Shown here: positions 7,101-11,066 of the stretch, in pieces
Numbering within the stretch: the first letter of the stretch is position 1
Layout of the letters: each line of letters begins with the position of its first letter
Source of the DNA: an uncultured Eubacteriales bacterium
GTDB taxonomy: Bacteria; Bacillota; Clostridia; Christensenellales; CAG-917
DNA length: 11,066 bases
Reading direction: 5' to 3'
Assembly: GCA_900551145.1 (NCBI GenBank)
Contig: URUQ01000034.1
Coordinates: 1-11,066, forward strand
The notes under the pieces: model-generated
The model's input: the letters and a program-made list of their open reading frames with translations, nothing else
What the model was told of the DNA's origin: nothing
Database searches by the model: none
Translations under genes and position numbers: made by a program

Positions 7101-7602
7101 TTGCGATAACGTTGTCGAGTGCTTTGTTCATATAGACCGCGTGCGCACTCTCGTCAAGCACCTCGAACGTAGGAGACAAGCCGAGTTTGTCAAAGTTTTC
7201 TCTTATGAGCGATTGGCAAAACGCGTGTATGGTGCAAATATGGCAAAACGCCATATCGTCAATTTCGCGCCTGAAACGCTCTCTTTGTTCACCGCTCGAA
7301 GCGCACGCCACGCGGAAAAGTTCTTGGTGCAACTTTTCTTTGAGTTCGTCCGCGGCGGCGTTGTTGTACACCAAGATGAGCATATTCTTCAAGGACGCAC
7401 CCTCGGATATCATCAAAATTATACGCTTGACCATAGTGGAGGTCTTGCCCGAGCCCGCTGAAGCAGACACGAGAATACACCCTCTTTCGAGCACCGCTTT
7501 CTTTTGGTCGGCAGTGAGAAGGAGTTTTCCGCTCTCGTCGCGCAAAACGTCGAGACGCTTTTCGCTTGCCTGATTTACACTGGTTACCACGACGTCACTC
7601 AT
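4126..7602 (-). CDS. addA: AddA, helicase-nuclease subunit A
   Basis: A 1158-residue UvrD-like superfamily 1 helicase fused to a RecB-type nuclease. With AddB it unwinds and resects double-strand break ends up to Chi sites and loads RecA. Visible motifs: Q motif LTADQKKAV (29-37), Walker A SASAGSGKT (46-54), Walker B DEYQD (405-409), GDVKQSIYGFR (motif III), motif V TFHGYKGLENPVVF, and motif VI RLFYVALTRAKQ. The C-terminal nuclease has GSAYHKVM (His about 999), QGVAD (Asp 1096), LDFK (Asp 1108, Lys 1110) and QLYLY, so both strands' cutting chemistry looks intact on this side. Start ATG at 7602 follows AGGAGGG with 8 nt between; an in-frame TTG at 7623 lacks such a site. The ATG overlaps the addB stop by 8 nt (ATGAGTGA), implying coupled translation. 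Length is slightly below the usual 1200 or so. Confidence 0.96.
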   Translation of the reverse strand: MSDVVVTSVNQASEKRLDVLRDESGKLLLTADQKKAVLERGCILVSASAGSGKTSTMVKRIILMISEGASLKNMLILVYNNAAADELKEKLHQELFRVACASSGEQRERFRREIDDMAFCHICTIHAFCQSLIRENFDKLGLSPTFEVLDESAHAVYMNKALDNVIAKYTADGDETFCKLVEVFSQSRKEDNLKSNIIRLYNLVEIQPDAEDFKKCVAECYDSFENSKFFGILKDYYVKFFTKAKIAFDSARQRLVQMDIASVKYIDSVTNAVYTCDAILKAKDVKSMCAVASVYEKPSAKLNPKASEEERELIGYVKEYYKQFDDAIDELASLFEKYDLLKEYHAQNGEFVGKLVEAVFRFSDELARLKESDNVLSFEDLQHKAMQLLSDDDTLKDAFDAVFVDEYQDVNPTQEAIISKLVKGECFMVGDVKQSIYGFRLADPSIFISRQKRYAEFGTDEGQNIYFNHNFRSAYGILSFVNGVFDSVMTEENADINYKTDARFELKDIPPVSIENVSPEGYVQVHLFAKNKTESAVASGLYDIVNAESEDDEGVCQEGEFIANEIKTLVGRMKGTNPDGSGKYIGYGDIAVLFRSRSGGAKKIVETLKKEGIPVNEGAFGQSLSLPERELVNFLRVLDNPRQDVAFAGYLLSFFGGYDEEEVAKIALEEGDCLYDKFLKYALKEDVLAQKVRDTAKIVDKYRLKESYRSLPELMNGIVCDYRYDAYLMRSGEGDVSGLKSFIASASVKDGITLGKFLEDYCEGDSEGASASGGDRVAISTFHGYKGLENPVVFVADTAFGFNYESSTGDMISTGKGLTSAKNSNDKGLVGMNAFNFADKTKSSVTLSKIAVGKCIKDNQLKEEIRLFYVALTRAKQLMYVTATASEKKCASFGVAPRLFGASCDLDFLSGAIFDGSVNATVFKHNIAENEENAQETESVVYVPDEHVIGTIRKSQEFVYPYKEATRLAMKYSVSALDSKDEDAVCLFKDAAKKGSAYHKVMQYIDYFAEGKEAVEAEMDRMVREKLIEEEERALVNPADIARCLDSEIMQKAKKALLSGSGKCMREQAFMMYKPANEVSEDFSSSDRVLVQGVADLFINDEEKIILDFKNSALKDEESLEKYKKQLYLYKSAIESAIGAKIDKLALYSFKTGKTLYL

Positions 7603-10600
7603 TGTCTTCTCCCTCCTTTTCAAAGCTTTCTATACCTTTCACCTTGGGTGCTTTCCTCTCAAATTTTTCCTTATAGGCGCATATACTTGCAAAATCGCAC
7701 CTCTTGCATTTTTCTTTGGCTATCGGCGACGGTTTGATATATCCATTTGCAATCTCGCTTGCGCCCTTGGTGGCAATATCCACGGCGTAATCTCCGAGCA
7801 AATCGAATTGCAACGTAGACAAATGCGCTCCGCCCGTTGCAAGCGCGCCCTTTTTGTCCTTTTTGCAAGGCACGATTGCTTTTTGTGCATCCGCATCAAC
7901 CATACTATCTATTTGCTTCAACGTTTCCATGCTGTCAGATGCTTGACCTTTATACTTGTATCTCGTACCTTCCTCGTCCGTGAAACTGGAAAAAATCGGA
8001 AAATAGAACACACCGCTCGGCTTTCCGCCCGTGCTTTTTTCCACCGCGCGCATATACACGTATAATTGTATCTTTTGCCCGCAATAGAGTTCTTTGAGGG
8101 ACAAATCCGCACTCTTGTACGTCTTGTAGTCGATGATGATAAATTTATCTCCAAGCACGTCCACTCTGTCTATCGTGCCTTTGAGTCGAACTTTTTTTTC
8201 ACCGAGATCTAGCGACATGGGACGGATTTCACCCTCGCCTATCTTTGCTTCGAGCAAGTACGGACGGAATGCCGACCTCTTTTGCACTTGATAAAGGTCG
8301 GTTATGAGCTTTGCACCCTCGTCGCGTACGCGAAGAAGCAATCTTCCCGTGTCCGCCTTTTCGAGTAGCACCTCGAAGCCGTTTTCCTCTATTACACCAT
8401 CAAAGTAGGAATACGCAAGCGCGGTCAAGTCCGAATTATCGTCGATTTTGCCGTCGCGCACGTCCTTGAAAAAGTGCTCCAAAACGTAGTGCAAAATCGT
8501 GCCGTTTTCCGTGCCCTCGAATTTGCCGTCCTTGCGACGCCTCAAAGACAATATATAGTTGAAATAATGCGCGTACGGGCAACCGTAAAAAGTTTCAAGC
8601 CTGCTCACGCTCGTGCTTCCCTCGAAATACGCACCGCCGTCAACGGATATGCGCTCGGGGACGGTCAACGCTTTTTTCATTCTTGCTTTGTCGATATCGT
8701 CTACGAACTCGTTTGCCGAGGCAAAAACGCACCCGTCTACCGCATCCGTTCTACCCGCAAAAAGATTGCGCATAACCTCGTCGGAGCATCCTTTCTTCGT
8801 TGCAAAAACCGACGAGATTTTTTTATCGTCAAAGCCGTCGAGCGTGCGATAATGTTCGAAGTCCGCCCTCTCGATTTCAAGCGGTTTGCCGTTTTGACAA
8901 AGCATATTTTGAAGCTCGAAAACTATCGTCGAGGGACGAAGCGCACCGCCGTCACCGCTTTCGGCAAAGCTTACGACAAGTTGTCCCTTGGGCTTTTTCA
9001 TTAGGTCGCACACGGCGTACATCTCGGTAAGCACCTTTTGTCTTTCGCTCGGATATATATCCACGCCGAGCGCGCAAAGAGTTTGCTCGTCCTTGGGCGT
9101 GATAACCACGCCACCACCGCTCGTGCGAGGCAACTTTCCGTTGTTTGCGCCAAGCACGTAAATATTGCCGTTTCCGCTAAATCTACTGTCCGCGTCACCT
9201 ACGAACACACAGTCGAGATAAGTCGGCACCAGCGCGATTTTGAGCGTTTTGAGCATAGACTTAAACACACTCTCGAAGCCCGTGATATCCGTATCGTAAT
9301 CGAGCACGTTTTCTATCTCGTCAAGCACCGCTTTTATCTTGTCGTCAACTTGCTCGGCAACTTTTTTGAAGTACTCACCGCAAGAGGATAGTTTGTCGAC
9401 GTGACCGTTATAATAAACGTCCGCCTTTTGAGACAGCGCGCGCGTTGCGTTTACGTAAGCGCGGATATTTTTGTTTTTGCTCTTAAAGTCGTATTCCGCA
9501 AGACACTCAACGAGTGCTTTTCGCACTCTCTCGGGTATTACGTTTTCAACGCTATTATCCAAAACAACGGTTTTATCATCGCAATTCGCATAGATTAAAC
9601 CCGCATTTTGCTTGTTTTTTGCAAAATACTTGTTTGTGCTCGTACGCTCGAATTTATTTTCGATGCCCGTCGGCACGTACTCGATATTGAATTGTAAGCA
9701 GTAGTTTTCAAACACGAAAACCTCGTCGAGACCGCCTTCCAGTCTTGCGTAAAACAGCGGATTTTTGGCAAAATCCAGCACTTCGCGACGGCGGAAATTG
9801 CTTCTTACGCAAGCGATTGCGTCGAGGATATACCTAGTTTTCGTTTGCTCGGAAAGCAGTTCTTTTTTGTCCAAAAAGTAAGGAATGTCGTATCGCTCGA
9901 AAGCGGATTTGAGTTCCGCCTCGTAAGCGTCCATATCGCTTGCGTACACCTCGAAGTCTTTGTATCTTGCGCCCTCTCTCACCGCATTTACCACGTCACA
10001 AACGAGAGCGGTAACTTCGTCGCGCCTGTCCTTTGCCGAGCGCAAAACGACTTTGCCGTCGTCTTCGACTTTTTCTTCCGCACTCGTGGAAATATAGGCA
10101 AAAAGTTTCTTGGATATAGCGTCGATTTGCGGTGGCAAAACGACGTCGTTTCGCTCGATTTGCACTCTTCCGCTACAAAGATTTTGGAGTTTTTTGCATA
10201 CGGTGTCGGGATAAATGCGCTTATTGGGATTGTCGTATCCCGACGTTATACCGATCGTGAGAGATAACGCACTGTCTGAAAGCCCCTTGATTATTTCAAG
10301 TTCGGGAGCAGAAAAGTCGTAAATATCCGTGCAATAAAAGTTGGTGGTAGAGACGCAATCGGGGTGATTTTTTATGTACTCGGCAAGGGCGTAAAGCCTC
10401 GTGGACGAGTCGCTGTGCTTGCCCTCTAACGCTTTGAGATATCCGTCGTAGACGAGCGCGATATCTCTTGCTTTTGCTTTTAGCGAAGCATTGGATTTTT
10501 GCGAGGCTTTGAGCAAATCCTCGGAAGATACTCCGCTGTTGCGTATTGCGGTGAGTGCCGCGTAAAGTTCGCTTGCAAAACCTTCCGTCATCGCGACTTT

Positions 10601-10909
10601 TTTGTAATATACAAGTTCGTCGCGAAGGTCGGATATCACCTTGCCTATAAGCATAACCGAGCCTTCCGGCGTAAGGCATTTTTTGATGTCGTTGCCTATT
10701 AGTTTGTTGGCAAGACGCGTGAAAGACATAACCTCTATGCCGAACGTGCTTTCCACACCCAAAGAGGATATAAGCCCCCTCTCCACCGACGCGGTGAATC
10801 TGTCGGGTGCGATGACGACGTTTTGGCTTTTGCCGTCGAGATTGGATTTGAGCTGATTGAGCACGCCGAGGTATGCGCCCTCGGACGTATTTGACGTGAT
10901 TATTTTCAT
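7595..10909 (-). CDS. addB: AddB, helicase-nuclease subunit B
   Basis: A 1104-residue AddB, partner of AddA in break-end resection; in Bacillus AddB reads Chi and cuts the 5' strand. The RecB-type nuclease is intact: ILHYVLEHF (His 807), GTIDRVD (Asp 914), IDYKT (Asp 927, Lys 929) and KIQLYVYM. The four Fe-S cluster cysteines fit the family pattern: Cys 777 (YGCPYAHYF) and C-x2-C-x5-C at 1068, 1071 and 1077. The N-terminus aligns with AddB at VVIAPDRFTASVERGL, but the family's usual G-x-x-G-x-G-K-T Walker A is replaced by TSNTSEGAYLG. ATG at 10909 is needed to keep the first beta strand; no ribosome binding site lies at normal distance (AAGGATG is about 15 nt away), and the promoter position predicts a leaderless message. 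Usual AddB length is nearer 1150. Confidence 0.94.
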   Translation of the reverse strand: MKIITSNTSEGAYLGVLNQLKSNLDGKSQNVVIAPDRFTASVERGLISSLGVESTFGIEVMSFTRLANKLIGNDIKKCLTPEGSVMLIGKVISDLRDELVYYKKVAMTEGFASELYAALTAIRNSGVSSEDLLKASQKSNASLKAKARDIALVYDGYLKALEGKHSDSSTRLYALAEYIKNHPDCVSTTNFYCTDIYDFSAPELEIIKGLSDSALSLTIGITSGYDNPNKRIYPDTVCKKLQNLCSGRVQIERNDVVLPPQIDAISKKLFAYISTSAEEKVEDDGKVVLRSAKDRRDEVTALVCDVVNAVREGARYKDFEVYASDMDAYEAELKSAFERYDIPYFLDKKELLSEQTKTRYILDAIACVRSNFRRREVLDFAKNPLFYARLEGGLDEVFVFENYCLQFNIEYVPTGIENKFERTSTNKYFAKNKQNAGLIYANCDDKTVVLDNSVENVIPERVRKALVECLAEYDFKSKNKNIRAYVNATRALSQKADVYYNGHVDKLSSCGEYFKKVAEQVDDKIKAVLDEIENVLDYDTDITGFESVFKSMLKTLKIALVPTYLDCVFVGDADSRFSGNGNIYVLGANNGKLPRTSGGGVVITPKDEQTLCALGVDIYPSERQKVLTEMYAVCDLMKKPKGQLVVSFAESGDGGALRPSTIVFELQNMLCQNGKPLEIERADFEHYRTLDGFDDKKISSVFATKKGCSDEVMRNLFAGRTDAVDGCVFASANEFVDDIDKARMKKALTVPERISVDGGAYFEGSTSVSRLETFYGCPYAHYFNYILSLRRRKDGKFEGTENGTILHYVLEHFFKDVRDGKIDDNSDLTALAYSYFDGVIEENGFEVLLEKADTGRLLLRVRDEGAKLITDLYQVQKRSAFRPYLLEAKIGEGEIRPMSLDLGEKKVRLKGTIDRVDVLGDKFIIIDYKTYKSADLSLKELYCGQKIQLYVYMRAVEKSTGGKPSGVFYFPIFSSFTDEEGTRYKYKGQASDSMETLKQIDSMVDADAQKAIVPCKKDKKGALATGGAHLSTLQFDLLGDYAVDIATKGASEIANGYIKPSPIAKEKCKRCDFASICAYKEKFERKAPKVKGIESFEKEGEDNE

Positions 10910-10915
10910 ATTTTT

Positions 10916-10944
10916 AGTATATCATCCTTTATGTCCCATTTCAA
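10916..10944 (-). promoter_or_regulatory. Promoter of addBA, extended -10 type
   Basis: On the - strand: -35 box TTGAAA (10939-10944), 17-bp spacer, TGA immediately before -10 box TATACT (10916-10921), i.e. an extended -10. Only 6 nt (AAAAAT) separate the -10 box from the addB ATG, so the transcript should start at or within a base or two of the A of ATG (10909). Confidence 0.85.
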
Positions 10945-10955
10945 TCCCATTGGTT

Positions 10956-10988
10956 AAACAAATAAAAATTATCAATTTTTATTTGTTT
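10956..10988. repeat. Perfect 15-bp AT-rich inverted repeat upstream of addBA
   Basis: Arms AAACAAATAAAAATT (10956-10970) and AATTTTTATTTGTTT (10974-10988) are exact complements around a 3-nt centre (ATC). It ends 12 bp before the addB -35 box. It could be an AT-rich terminator for an unseen gene to the right reading leftward, or a regulator site for addBA. On the + strand it is followed by further T residues, but no + strand gene precedes it. Confidence 0.75.
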
Positions 10989-10990
10989 TT

Positions 10991-11053
10991 TGCAAAAAAT
11001 CTTGCAAATTTCGCAAAATTGGCGCATTTTAGGTGCGGGAACAGTTGCGGGAA
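10991..11053. repeat. Short repeats at the right edge
   Basis: GCAAA units recur at 10992, 11004 and 11013, and TGCGGGAA occurs twice (11034-11041 and 11046-11053), 12 bp apart. A - strand frame is open from the window edge at 11065 down to a TAA in the inverted repeat (encoding residues such as FPQLFPHLK), which could be the tail of an unseen gene; 28 codons are too few to judge. Confidence 0.35.
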
Positions 11054-11066
11054 TACATTTTTATGT

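Noticed and set aside
6301..7461. + strand ORF of 386 codons inside addA
   Set aside because: Antisense shadow of a gene whose helicase motifs are all in place on the - strand; no recognisable protein features.

Overview
The window looks like one end of an assembled contig from a bacterium of the Bacillota (Clostridia-like). The grounds are an addB-addA operon of the low-GC Gram-positive type, strong Shine-Dalgarno sites of the GGAGG type, near-consensus TTGAnn/TATAnT promoters with 17-bp spacers, and hairpin-plus-U-run terminators. Lineage below class cannot be read from the sequence. Bases 1-42 are not biological: they are an Illumina Nextera i7 index plus Read 2 adapter left on the contig end.

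Left part (43-1271, + strand): a corA-type magnesium transporter gene (start ATG at 189) with a structured leader. The leader holds a 13-codon ORF (89-130, peptide beginning MDADP) with its own good ribosome binding site. Its stop codon abuts a strong hairpin (131-161), and an alternative pairing would bury the corA ribosome binding site. This resembles the logic of proline/acid-rich leader peptides of enterobacterial Mg2+ transporter genes, and it is the most interesting inference in the window. A bidirectional terminator (1243-1271) ends corA and the convergent operon.

Middle part (1326-3940, - strand): two unrecognised genes transcribed leftward from a near-consensus promoter at 3912-3940. 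The first encodes a membrane protein with three predicted TM helices and a very long Glu-rich tail (start re-assigned to GTG at 3881). The second encodes a soluble, lysine-headed, Glu-rich protein. Both end in the same C-terminal domain of about 78 residues, roughly two thirds identical by hand alignment. They are paralogues in that domain but differ completely at the N-terminus.

Right part (4077-10944, - strand): addB then addA, overlapping by 8 nt, encoding the AddAB helicase-nuclease for double-strand break end processing. They are transcribed from an extended -10 promoter (10916-10944) placed so that the predicted transcript starts at or beside the addB ATG, i.e. a leaderless mRNA. A GC-rich intrinsic terminator lies at 4077-4105. 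AddB keeps its nuclease residues and four Fe-S cysteines but lacks the usual N-terminal Walker A motif. Upstream of addB is a perfect 15-bp inverted repeat and several short repeats. No tRNA, rRNA, CRISPR array, insertion sequence or phage gene was seen, and no gene-free stretch exceeds 300 bases.
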